DNA of 64,000 bases from Leclercia sp. S52 (GTDB lineage: Bacteria; Pseudomonadota; Gammaproteobacteria; Enterobacterales; Enterobacteriaceae), in contig NZ_CP152474.1 in the NCBI RefSeq assembly GCF_039727615.1, forward strand, positions 682,001 to 746,000, in the 5' to 3' direction. The translations under genes and the position numbers were made by a program. The notes beneath the pieces were generated by a model. It saw only the letters and a list, made by a program, of their open reading frames with translations, was not told the origin of the DNA and did no database searches. Positions 55,718-64,000 of this stretch are shown here, piece by piece (position 1 is the first letter of the stretch; each line of letters starts with the position of its first letter).

Positions 55718-57003
55718 TATTTGCTCAGAACTTTGACGTAAGCGCTGGCGCGTTGCTCCTGCATCCAGGTTGCCGCTTCTTCAGAGAACTTACGGTTGAA
55801 CAGCATGCGGTACGCGCGGTCTTTCTGGGCCGCATCGGTTTTATCCACGTTACGGGTGTCCAGCAGCTCAATCAGGTGCCAGCCGAAGGTGGAATGAACA
55901 GGATCGCTCAGCTGACCTTTGGTCATACGCATCAGGGCATCGCGGAAGGCCGGATCGTAAATATCCGCTGCCGCCCAGCCCAGATCGCCGCCCTGATTCG
56001 CAGAACCTGGATCCTGAGAGAACTCTTTCGCGGCGTTGGCGAAGGAAGTTTTACCGCTGCGGATATCGGCGGCAATCTGCTGCAGTTTTGCCCGCGCCTG
56101 ATCGTCATTCATCAGCGGGGAAGGTTTCAGCAGAATATGGCGGGCATGCACTTCGGTGACGGAGATGCTCTGGCTCTGGCCGCGCAGATCGTTCACCTTC
56201 AGAATGTGGAAGCCAACGCCGGAACGGATTGGACCCACGATATCGCCTTTCTTCGCCGTGCTCAGCGCCTGAGCAAAGATAGATGGCAGCTCCTGAATAC
56301 GACCCCAGCCCATCTGGCCGCCTTTCAGCGCCTGCTGGTCAGCCGAATAGGTGATCGCCAGTTTGCCGAAATCACCGCCGTTACGCGCCTGATCGACGAT
56401 GGAACGTGCCTGGCTCTCCGCCTCAGCAACCTGGTCGGAAGACGGGTTTTCTGACAGTGGGATCAGGATGTGGCTCAGGTTCAGCTCGGTGCTGGCATCA
56501 TTCTGGTTACCCACCTGTTTTGCCAGCGCTTCCACTTCCTGCGGCAGGATCGTCACGCGACGACGCACTTCGTTGTTACGCACTTCAGAAATCAGCATCT
56601 CTTTACGGATCTGATTACGGTAGGTCGAATAGCTGATGCCGTCATAGGCCAGACGGCTGCGCATCTGGTCAGCTGACATGTTGTTCTGCTTCGCAATATT
56701 GGCGATAGCCTGATCGAGCTGCTCATCAGAGATCTTCACACCCATCTTCTGACCCATCTGCAGAACGATCTGATCCATGATCAGACGTTCAAGGATCTGA
56801 TGACGCAGTGTGGAATCATCCGGAAGTTGCTGACCTGCCTGACCCGCGTTGAGCTTCACAGACTGCATTAAACCATCAACGTCGCTCTCAAGTACCACAC
56901 CGTTGTTCACAACGGCAGCGACTTTGTCGACAACCTGTGGGGCCGCGAAGCTGGTATTCGCGACCATAGCGATACCGAGCAGCAGCGTTTTCCAGTTCTT
57001 CAT
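55717..57003 (-). CDS. surA: Periplasmic chaperone SurA
   Basis: SurA carries outer-membrane proteins across the periplasm to the BAM complex; LptD is one of its main clients. The 428 residues have a signal peptide ending SFA before APQVVDKV, an N-terminal chaperone domain, two parvulin domains (about 170-270 and 280-380), and a C-terminal helix. It lies between lptD and pdxA. Confidence 0.98.
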   Translation of the reverse strand: MKNWKTLLLGIAMVANTSFAAPQVVDKVAAVVNNGVVLESDVDGLMQSVKLNAGQAGQQLPDDSTLRHQILERLIMDQIVLQMGQKMGVKISDEQLDQAIANIAKQNNMSADQMRSRLAYDGISYSTYRNQIRKEMLISEVRNNEVRRRVTILPQEVEALAKQVGNQNDASTELNLSHILIPLSENPSSDQVAEAESQARSIVDQARNGGDFGKLAITYSADQQALKGGQMGWGRIQELPSIFAQALSTAKKGDIVGPIRSGVGFHILKVNDLRGQSQSISVTEVHARHILLKPSPLMNDDQARAKLQQIAADIRSGKTSFANAAKEFSQDPGSANQGGDLGWAAADIYDPAFRDALMRMTKGQLSDPVHSTFGWHLIELLDTRNVDKTDAAQKDRAYRMLFNRKFSEEAATWMQEQRASAYVKVLSK

Positions 57004-57056
57004 ACTTTTTCCATATCAATTAACCGCAATGCGGATTACGTTGTAAATCAAGCACA

Positions 57057-59405
57057 TCATAAGGAACTACGGTACGGCAGAATCGGTGAGCGCAGCATCT
57101 GCTGAGTACCCAGACCGTAGTTGGAACTCAGGCCACGCAATTCGATGTTAAAGCCGATGACGTTATCGTACTCGCTCTGATTTTTGTCGACATCCCAGCC
57201 GTTAAGCTTACGTTCGTATCCGACACGGATCGCGTAGCAGCAGGAGTTGTACTGCAGGCCCAGCATCTGATCGGCCGCCTTACTCTGATTGGTATCAAAG
57301 TAGTACGCCCCAACGATCGACCAGCGATCGGCAATTGGCCAGCTGGCGGTACCGCCTACCTGCGAAATGCCCTCTTTGTACTGATCGGCCGTCGAGAAGT
57401 TAGGCAGCGTCGCCTGGATATATTCCGGGCTGGCGTAACGGTAGCTCAGCTGAACCATCCGGTCTTCATCACGGCGATACTCAATGGCTGCACTGCTGGT
57501 GGCAATGTTATCCAGACGCGTATCGTACTGCAGACCGCCACGCAGTCCCCAGCGATCGGTCATGCGCCAGTAGGTGTCACCCGCCCAGACCAGGGAGCCC
57601 GTTTTGTTGTTTTTCTCCCAGTTAATGTTGTCATCGCCGGTACGCGATTCTGTGAAGTAGTAGATTTGACCCACAGAAGCATTAAAACGTTCAACGGAAG
57701 CATCATCATAAACGCGAGTTGTGACGCCGGTGGTCACCTGGTTGGCCGAGGCAATACGGTCCAGACCACCGTAAGTACGGTCGCGGAACAGACCGCTATA
57801 GTCGGATTGCAGCAGTGAAGAGTCGTAGTTATTAATTTTGCTCTGATCGCGATACGGCACGTACAGGTACTGTGCACGTGGTTCCAGCGTCTGGGTGTAA
57901 CCCTCGCTCCAGTTCATGTCGCGTTCGAACACCAGCTTGCCGTCCATTTTAAACTGCGGCAGCGTACGGTTAACGGACTCTTCCAGGTGAGTCCCGTTGT
58001 TGGCGTTGTAGGTTTCCAGATTGTCCTGCTGATAGTGGGTCGCCATCAGCTTCACTTCGGTATCCAGGCTGGCCCAGTCGTTCGACACCGGCAGGTTGAT
58101 TGTCGGCTCAAGATGAATACGGGTGGCTTCCGGCATATCGGAGTTAGTATTCACGAAATGTACGGCCTGGCCGTAGACGCGGGTATCAAACGGGCCGACA
58201 TCGTTCTGGTACCAGTTGACGTCCAGCTGCGGCTCCGCACCATAGGTGCTGGCGTTCTGGCTGCTGAAGACCTGGAACTGGCGGGTCGACACGGTGGCGT
58301 CAAAGTTCTTAACGGCATAGCCGGCGCTGAAGATCTGCGTGGCGTAACCGTCGGTACTGGAACCGTATTTCGACGTGAAGTCGTTGAAATAGTACGGATC
58401 GCTGACTTTGGTGTAGTTAACGTTGAAGCGCCATACCTGATCCATGACCCCGGCATGTTGCCAGTAGTACAGCCAGCGGTGGCGATCGCCCTCGGTAGGA
58501 TGCTCGTCTTCGAACACCTTATCCGATGGCAGATAGTCCAGCTCCATCAGGCCTGAACCCGCCTGCGTTAAATAACGGAACTCGTTTTCCCACATGATAT
58601 TGCCGCGCTTATGGATATAGTGCGGCGTGATCGTGGCGTCCATGTTGGGCGCGATGTTCCAGTAGTACGGCAGGTAGAACTCAAAATAGTTTGTCGAGCT
58701 GTACTTGGCGTTCGGGATCAGGAAGCCTGAACGACGTTTGTCGCCCACCGGCAGCTGCAGATACGGGCTATAGAAGACCGGCACCGGGCCGAGCTTAAAG
58801 CGGGCGTTCCAGATCTCCGCAACCTGCTCTTCGCGGTCGTGGATCACTTCGCTGCCGACCACGCTCCAGGTATCGGAACCCGGCAGACAGGAGGTAAAGG
58901 TCCCGTTTTCCAGAATGGTATAGCGGTTTTCACCGCGCTGTTTCATCAGGTCGGCTTTACCGCGCCCCTGACGGCCCACCATCTGATAATCACCTTCCCA
59001 GACGTTGGTATCTTTGGTATTCAGGTTCGACCAGGCTTTCGGACCTTTCAGGATGACCTGATTATCGTCATAGTGCACATTACCCAGTGCATCCACGGTT
59101 CGTACCGGTTCTGCCGCGCCTTCTGGCTGTTTCTGGTGCAACTGAACTTCATCGGCCAGCAAACGGCTGTTGCCCTGGTTAATATCCACATTGCCGGTAA
59201 ACACGGCGTCGTCAGGATAATTCCCTTTCGCATTGTCAGCAGTGATGGTGACCGGTAGCGTGTTCGTATCACCCTGAACCAGTGGGCGATCATAGCTGGG
59301 GATACCCAGCATACATTGCGAGGCGAGATCGGCTGCCAGACCCTGTTGACTGTACAGGGCAGTAGCTATCATCGTGGCCAGGAGGGTGGGGATACGTTTT
59401 TTCAT
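57057..59405 (-). CDS. lptD: LPS-assembly protein LptD
   Basis: LptD is the outer-membrane barrel that inserts lipopolysaccharide with LptE; it is essential in E. coli. The 782 residues (784 in E. coli) have a signal peptide ending LAA-like (QQGLA before ADLASQC), an OstA/LptA-like N-terminal domain, and the barrel from about residue 230. The four cysteines that form the required disulphides are in SQCMLG, TSCLPG and NSCCYA. It is the first gene of the lptD-surA-pdxA-rsmA-apaGH operon. Confidence 0.98.
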   Translation of the reverse strand: MKKRIPTLLATMIATALYSQQGLAADLASQCMLGIPSYDRPLVQGDTNTLPVTITADNAKGNYPDDAVFTGNVDINQGNSRLLADEVQLHQKQPEGAAEPVRTVDALGNVHYDDNQVILKGPKAWSNLNTKDTNVWEGDYQMVGRQGRGKADLMKQRGENRYTILENGTFTSCLPGSDTWSVVGSEVIHDREEQVAEIWNARFKLGPVPVFYSPYLQLPVGDKRRSGFLIPNAKYSSTNYFEFYLPYYWNIAPNMDATITPHYIHKRGNIMWENEFRYLTQAGSGLMELDYLPSDKVFEDEHPTEGDRHRWLYYWQHAGVMDQVWRFNVNYTKVSDPYYFNDFTSKYGSSTDGYATQIFSAGYAVKNFDATVSTRQFQVFSSQNASTYGAEPQLDVNWYQNDVGPFDTRVYGQAVHFVNTNSDMPEATRIHLEPTINLPVSNDWASLDTEVKLMATHYQQDNLETYNANNGTHLEESVNRTLPQFKMDGKLVFERDMNWSEGYTQTLEPRAQYLYVPYRDQSKINNYDSSLLQSDYSGLFRDRTYGGLDRIASANQVTTGVTTRVYDDASVERFNASVGQIYYFTESRTGDDNINWEKNNKTGSLVWAGDTYWRMTDRWGLRGGLQYDTRLDNIATSSAAIEYRRDEDRMVQLSYRYASPEYIQATLPNFSTADQYKEGISQVGGTASWPIADRWSIVGAYYFDTNQSKAADQMLGLQYNSCCYAIRVGYERKLNGWDVDKNQSEYDNVIGFNIELRGLSSNYGLGTQQMLRSPILPYRSSL

Positions 59406-59644
59406 ACGTTTTATTTATTGTTCCGTCATCAGTGGCTTATCGCTGGCAAACGGTCAGAGACTATCTTACTCATCATCACAGTGCCAGCGTTAATCCTGCC
59501 CGTAAACAAGCCGTGGTGATAGGCTCGTTATTGAATGACGAGTATGATAATGCAAATTATAGGCGATGTCCTTCAATTGACCGTGGCCAGGCCACTGGAA
59601 TGATGGCGTTCGCGGGATCAAATACATCACCATTTGGGGAGTAT

Positions 59645-60466
59645 ATGCAGTATTGGGGAAAAATTATCGGCGTGGCGTTCGCTTTACTGATGGGCGCGGG
59701 CTTCTGGGGTATCATTCTGGGCCTGATTATCGGCCATATGTTTGATAAAGCTCGAAGTCGTAAGATGGCCTGGTTTGCCAACCAGCGTGAACGTCAGGCG
59801 CTTTTTTTTGCCACGACCTTTGAGGTGATGGGGCATCTGACCAAATCCAAGGGGCGGGTGACCGAGGCCGACATCCATATCGCCAGCCAGTTTATGGACC
59901 GCATGAACCTGCACGGCGACTCGCGGGCGGCGGCGCAGCACGCCTTTCGCATCGGCAAGGCGGATAACTATCCCCTGCGCGAAAAAATGCGCCAGTTTCG
60001 CAGTATCTGCTTTGGCCGCTTCGACTTAATTCGGATGTTTCTGGAGATTCAGATCCAGGCGGCCTTTGCCGACGGATCGCTCCACCCGAACGAGCGTGCG
60101 GTACTCTATGTGATTGCCGAAGAGCTGGGCATTTCCCGTACCCAGTTCGATCAGTTCCTGCGCATGATGCAGGGCGGTGCGCAGTTTGGCGACGGCTATC
60201 AACAGCAGCAGGCGGGCGGTGGCGGCGGGTGGCAGCAGGCGCAGCGCGGTCCTACTCTGGAAGATGCCTGTAACGTGCTGGGCGTGAAGCCGACCGATGA
60301 GCCGACGACCATCAAGCGTGCCTATCGCAAGCTGATGAGCGAGCATCATCCGGATAAGCTGGTGGCGAAAGGGTTACCGCCGGAAATGATGGAGATGGCG
60401 AAGCAAAAAGCGCAGGAAATTCAGAAAGCCTACGAGCTCATCAAAGAGCAGAAGGGCTTCAAGTAA
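59645..60466 (+). CDS. djlA: Membrane-anchored DnaJ-like co-chaperone DjlA
   Basis: DjlA is an inner-membrane Hsp40 whose J domain faces the cytoplasm; it affects capsule synthesis through Rcs. I choose the ATG at 59645 ([21 protein letters not shown]), giving 273 residues against 271 in E. coli. It has a single N-terminal helix with glycines, a TerB-like domain (about 45-160), a Gln/Gly-rich spacer, and a C-terminal J domain with HHPDKL. The longer frame from 59432 has no family support. Confidence 0.95.
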   Translation: MQYWGKIIGVAFALLMGAGFWGIILGLIIGHMFDKARSRKMAWFANQRERQALFFATTFEVMGHLTKSKGRVTEADIHIASQFMDRMNLHGDSRAAAQHAFRIGKADNYPLREKMRQFRSICFGRFDLIRMFLEIQIQAAFADGSLHPNERAVLYVIAEELGISRTQFDQFLRMMQGGAQFGDGYQQQQAGGGGGWQQAQRGPTLEDACNVLGVKPTDEPTTIKRAYRKLMSEHHPDKLVAKGLPPEMMEMAKQKAQEIQKAYELIKEQKGFK

Positions 60467-60472
60467 AGAGAG

Positions 60473-60502
60473 TTGCCCGGCAGGCGAAGCGCCGCCGGGC
60501 AA
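60473..60502. repeat. REP element after djlA
   Basis: TTGCCCGGCAGGCG is followed by AAGCGCCGCCGGGCAA to form one palindromic REP-like unit between convergent djlA and rluA. Confidence 0.8.
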
Positions 60503-60506
60503 GACA

Positions 60507-61166
60507 TCAGAAATCCGCCGGAGCCTTAAAGGTCATCGGCGTACCGTATTCCGGATGGGTGATGGTCAGCATCTCCGCATGCAGCTGCAGACGCGGCGCC
60601 ATGGCCCGGGCTTCCGGGGTGGCGTAAAAGCGATCCCCCAGAATCGGATGACCCAGCGCCAGCATATGCACACGCAGCTGGTGCGAACGACCGGTAATCG
60701 GTTTTAACAGCACGCGGGCGCTGTTATCCGCCGCGTACTCCAGCACTTCATACTCGGTTTGCGCCGCCTTCCCGGTCTCGTAGCAGACCTTCTGCATCGG
60801 GCGATTCGGCCAGTCGCAGATCAGCGGCAGGTCAACCAACCCTTCCGCCGGTTGTGGATGTCCCCAGACGCGCGCCAGGTACTGTTTCTTCGGCTCCCGC
60901 TCACGAAACTGACGCTTCAGCTCACGCTCTGCCGCCTTGGTCAGCGCGACCACAATCACACCGCTGGTTGCCATATCCAGGCGATGAACAGACTCCGCCT
61001 GCGGATGATCGCGCTGAACGCGCGTCATCACGCTGTCTTTATGATCGTCCAGCCTGCCCGGCACGGACAACAGGCCGCTCGGCTTGTTGACCACCATGAT
61101 GTGCTCATCCTGATACAGAATGACCAGCCACGGATCCTGCGGCGGATTGTAGGGTTCCATCAACAT
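60507..61166 (-). CDS. rluA: Dual-specificity pseudouridine synthase RluA
   Basis: RluA makes pseudouridine at position 746 of 23S rRNA and position 32 of several tRNAs. The 219 residues equal the E. coli length. The catalytic aspartate is Asp64 in HRLDMATSG, and KPITGRSHQLRVHM follows near residue 165. It lies 12 bases after rapA and is probably co-transcribed with it. Confidence 0.97.
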   Translation of the reverse strand: MLMEPYNPPQDPWLVILYQDEHIMVVNKPSGLLSVPGRLDDHKDSVMTRVQRDHPQAESVHRLDMATSGVIVVALTKAAERELKRQFREREPKKQYLARVWGHPQPAEGLVDLPLICDWPNRPMQKVCYETGKAAQTEYEVLEYAADNSARVLLKPITGRSHQLRVHMLALGHPILGDRFYATPEARAMAPRLQLHAEMLTITHPEYGTPMTFKAPADF

Positions 61167-61178
61167 GTTGCGCTCCGC

Positions 61179-64000
61179 TTACTGATGCGTCACAACGATG
61201 AGACGCAGCGCATCCAGACGCCATCCGGCCTGATTCAGGCTTTCGAGCACCTGCTGACGATTGGTCTCAATCGCCGCCAGTTCATCGTCACGAATGTTCG
61301 GGTTCACCGCGCGCAGGGCTTCCAGACGCGACAGCTCCGCTGACAGTTTTTCATCCGCTTCGCTGCGTGCTGCGTCAATCAGGGCCCGCGCCGCTTTCTC
61401 AATCTGAGGTTCGCCCTGCTGCAGAATGGTATACACGTCCTGCTGCACCGCGTTCACCAGCTTGCTGCCAGTGTGGCGGTTGACCGCACTCAGCTGACGG
61501 TTAAAGCTCTCAAACTCGACCTGCGCCGCCAGGTTGGTGCCGTTTTTATCCAGCAGCAGACGCACCGGGGTGGCAGGCAGGAAGCGGCTGAGCTGCAGCT
61601 GTTTCGGCGCCTGGGCTTCCACCACGTAGATCAGCTCCAGCAGCAGCGTACCCACAGGCAGTGCCTTGTTCTTCAGCAGCGAAATGGTGCTGCTGCCGGT
61701 ATCGCCGGAGAGGATCAGGTCCAGACCGTTGCGGATCAGCGGGTGCTCCCAGGTGATGAACTGTGCGTCTTCGCGGGACAGCGCCACATCACGCTCAAAG
61801 GTGATGGTGCAGCCATCTTCCGGCAGGCCCGGGAAGTCCGGAACCAGCATATGATCGGACGGGGTCAGCACAATCATGTTCTCGCCGCGATCGTCCTGGT
61901 TGATACCGACGATATCAAACAGGTTCATGGCGAAGCTGATCAGGCTGGTATCGTCATCCTGCTCTTCGATGCTCTCCGCCAGCGCCTGGGCTTTTTCACC
62001 GCCGTTGGAGTGGATCTCCAGCAGACGGTCACGGCCCTGCTCCAGCTGTGCTTTCAGCGCTTCGTGCTGCTCGCGACAGACTTTGATCAGATCGTCGAAG
62101 CCGTCGGTGTTTTCAGGCGTCGCCAGATAGCCTGTCAGCTCGCTATGCACTTTGTCATAAATGGTGCGGCCGGTCGGGCAGGTATGTTCAAACGCATCCA
62201 GCCCTTCGTGGAACCAGCGCACCAGTACCGACTGGGCAGTTTTTTCCAGATACGGGACGTGGATCTGAATGTCGTGTGCCTGGCCAATACGATCCAGACG
62301 GCCGATACGCTGCTCCAGCAGATCCGGATTGAAAGGCAGATCGAACATCACCAGACGGCTGGCGAACTGGAAGTTACGCCCTTCGGAGCCGATTTCGGAA
62401 CAGAGCAGCACCTGGGCGCCGCTGTCCTCTTCGGAGAACCACGCCGCCGCGCGGTCGCGTTCGATAATCGACATGCCTTCATGGAACACCGCTGCGCGGA
62501 TACCTTCCCGCTCGCGCAGCACCTGCTCAAGCTGCAGCGCGGTGGTGGCTTTGGCGCAGATCACCAGCACCTTCTGGGAGCGGTTGGCGGTCAGATAGCC
62601 CATCAGCCACTCAACGCGCGGGTCAAAGTTCCACCAGGTGCCGCTGTCGCCTTCAAACTCCTGATAAATCTGTTCCGGATAGAGCATATCGCGGGCGCGT
62701 TCTTCCGCCGTTTTGCGCGCACCCATGATGCCGGAGACCTTAATGGCCGTCTGGTACTGGGTTGGCAGCGGCAGACGAATGGTGTGCAGCTCGCGTTTCG
62801 GGAAACCTTTCACCCCGTTACGGGTGTTACGGAACAGGACGCGGCTGGTGCCGTGGCGATCCATCAGCATGGAGACCAGCTCCTGGCGTGCGGCTTCGGC
62901 ACCGTCACGATCGCTGTTGGCGGTCTGCAGTAACGGCTCGATATCCTGCTCGCCAATCAGTTCGCTCAGGGTGTTGAGCTCCTCGTTGGAGAGGTGATTT
63001 CCCGCCAGCAGCAGGGCAACCGCATCGGCGACCGGGCGGTAATTTTTCTGCTCTTCGACAAACAGCTCAAAGTCGTGGAAGCGGTTGGGATCCAGCAGGC
63101 GCAGACGCGCAAAGTGGCTCTCCAGACCCAGCTGCTCCGGCGTAGCGGTCAGCAGCAATACACCCGGCACGCGTTCGGCCAGCTGTTCAATCGCCATATA
63201 CTCACGGCTTGGGGCCTCTTCGCTCCAGACCAGGTGGTGGGCTTCATCGACCACCATGATGTCCCACTCGGCATCACACAGGTGTTCGAGACGCTGCTTG
63301 CTGCGGCGGATAAAGTCCAGGGAGCAGATCACCAGCTGTTCGGTTTCGAACGGGTTATCGGCATCGTGCTGGGCTTCGGCGTAGCGCTCATCGTCAAACA
63401 GGGAGAAACGCAGGTTAAAGCGGCGCAGCATCTCCACCAGCCACTGGTGCTGCAGGGTTTCCGGCACCACAATCAGCACGCGCTCGGCCGCGCCGGAGAG
63501 CAGCTGTTGATGCAAAATCATGCCTGCTTCGATGGTTTTACCTAAACCCACCTCATCGGCCAGCAGGACGCGCGGCGCGTAGCGACGGCCGACATCATGG
63601 GCAATGTTTAACTGGTGGGGGATCAGGCTGGTACGCTGGCCGCGCAGGCCGCTCCACGGCATGCGGTACTGCTCACTCTGGAACTTACGCGCGCGGTAGC
63701 GCAGGGAGAAGCGATCCATGCGGTCAATCTGACCGGCGAACAGGCGATCCTGCGGCTTGCTGAAGACCAGCTTGCTGTCGAGCAGCACTTCGCGCAGCAT
63801 CACATCGGTCTCGTCGGTATCGAGGCGAGTCCCGATATAGGCGAGCAGTCCATTCTCTTCTTTTACGTCTTCAATCTTCAGCTGCCAGCCTTCATGGCTG
63901 GTAACGGTGTCGCCCGGGTTGAACATCACGCGGGTAACAGGGGAATCATTGCGAGCATACAGACGGTTTTCACCGGTGGCGGGGAAGAGGAGAGTGACCA
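61179..64000 (-). CDS. rapA: RNA polymerase recycling ATPase RapA, 5' end beyond the window
   Basis: RapA is a Swi2/Snf2-type ATPase that frees stalled RNA polymerase. The frame runs from 61179 to the window edge; upstream of 63929 it continues with [29 protein letters not shown], so the true start lies outside. About 940 of roughly 968 residues are present. Walker A is [13 protein letters not shown], the DExH box is [10 protein letters not shown], and helicase motif VI is [14 protein letters not shown]. Confidence 0.97.
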   Translation of the reverse strand, partial: VTLLFPATGENRLYARNDSPVTRVMFNPGDTVTSHEGWQLKIEDVKEENGLLAYIGTRLDTDETDVMLREVLLDSKLVFSKPQDRLFAGQIDRMDRFSLRYRARKFQSEQYRMPWSGLRGQRTSLIPHQLNIAHDVGRRYAPRVLLADEVGLGKTIEAGMILHQQLLSGAAERVLIVVPETLQHQWLVEMLRRFNLRFSLFDDERYAEAQHDADNPFETEQLVICSLDFIRRSKQRLEHLCDAEWDIMVVDEAHHLVWSEEAPSREYMAIEQLAERVPGVLLLTATPEQLGLESHFARLRLLDPNRFHDFELFVEEQKNYRPVADAVALLLAGNHLSNEELNTLSELIGEQDIEPLLQTANSDRDGAEAARQELVSMLMDRHGTSRVLFRNTRNGVKGFPKRELHTIRLPLPTQYQTAIKVSGIMGARKTAEERARDMLYPEQIYQEFEGDSGTWWNFDPRVEWLMGYLTANRSQKVLVICAKATTALQLEQVLREREGIRAAVFHEGMSIIERDRAAAWFSEEDSGAQVLLCSEIGSEGRNFQFASRLVMFDLPFNPDLLEQRIGRLDRIGQAHDIQIHVPYLEKTAQSVLVRWFHEGLDAFEHTCPTGRTIYDKVHSELTGYLATPENTDGFDDLIKVCREQHEALKAQLEQGRDRLLEIHSNGGEKAQALAESIEEQDDDTSLISFAMNLFDIVGINQDDRGENMIVLTPSDHMLVPDFPGLPEDGCTITFERDVALSREDAQFITWEHPLIRNGLDLILSGDTGSSTISLLKNKALPVGTLLLELIYVVEAQAPKQLQLSRFLPATPVRLLLDKNGTNLAAQVEFESFNRQLSAVNRHTGSKLVNAVQQDVYTILQQGEPQIEKAARALIDAARSEADEKLSAELSRLEALRAVNPNIRDDELAAIETNRQQVLESLNQAGWRLDALRLIVVTHQ

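Noticed and set aside
59432..59644. N-terminal extension of djlA from an upstream ATG
   Set aside because: The extra 71 residues do not resemble DjlA, whose membrane helix starts at MQYWGKIIG; an extension would bury the anchor inside the protein.

Overview
The window is a chromosomal segment of a member of the Enterobacteriaceae. Almost every protein is close in length and sequence to its Escherichia coli K-12 counterpart, and the order ettA-slt-trpR-yjjX-gpmB-rob-creABCD-arcA-lasT-thrLABC-yaaX-yaaA-yaaJ-talB-mogA spans the conventional 100/0-minute point of that map. The accessory genes differ from K-12 and look like those of Enterobacter, Lelliottia, Leclercia or Citrobacter. I cannot fix the genus from the sequence alone.

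Layout. 1-9160: 5' end of ettA, lytic transglycosylase slt, trp repressor, yjjX, gpmB, rob, and the creABCD two-component locus with a cre-tag in front of creD. 9178-11217: arcA with a long leader that contains the 46-residue yjjY, then lasT. 11351-16264: threonine operon with leader peptide and attenuator. 16548-21050: yaaX, yaaA, yaaJ, talB, mogA. 21174-25620: accessory cargo, an MHS-family transporter and an iron-type ABC importer under a Fur-like box. 25752-32389: satP, heat-shock dnaK-dnaJ with sigma-32 promoters, nhaA-nhaR, rpsT. 32717-38527: ribF-ileS-lspA-fkpB-ispH. 38545-40175: divergent LysR regulator and AlaX-like editing protein where K-12 has rihC. 40324-45993: dapB and carAB with RutR, PurR and ArgR sites. 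46182-49274: small lipoprotein and a large autotransporter where K-12 has the cai/fix genes. 49655-52637: kefFC and folA. 52681-59405: the lptD-surA-pdxA-rsmA-apaG-apaH operon. 59645-64000: djlA, rluA and most of rapA. Five REP/BIME elements lie at gene ends.

The strongest unusual signal concerns sequence quality. Seven genes (yjjX, thrA, the iron permease, nhaA, ribF, fkpB, ispH) are out of frame at a run of six or seven G (or C on the other strand), and each is restored to its family's usual frame by removing one base. One of these extra bases creates an apparent permease-ATPase fusion. ribF and ispH are essential in E. coli, so I read these as homopolymer errors in the assembly and not as real gene loss.

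I found no CRISPR array, tRNA, rRNA, prophage, insertion sequence or clear new defence system. The least explained items are the autotransporter locus and the perfect 32-bp palindrome upstream of it. The rest is well-known core biology: cell-envelope assembly, amino-acid and pyrimidine synthesis, heat shock, carbon and redox regulation, and ion homeostasis.
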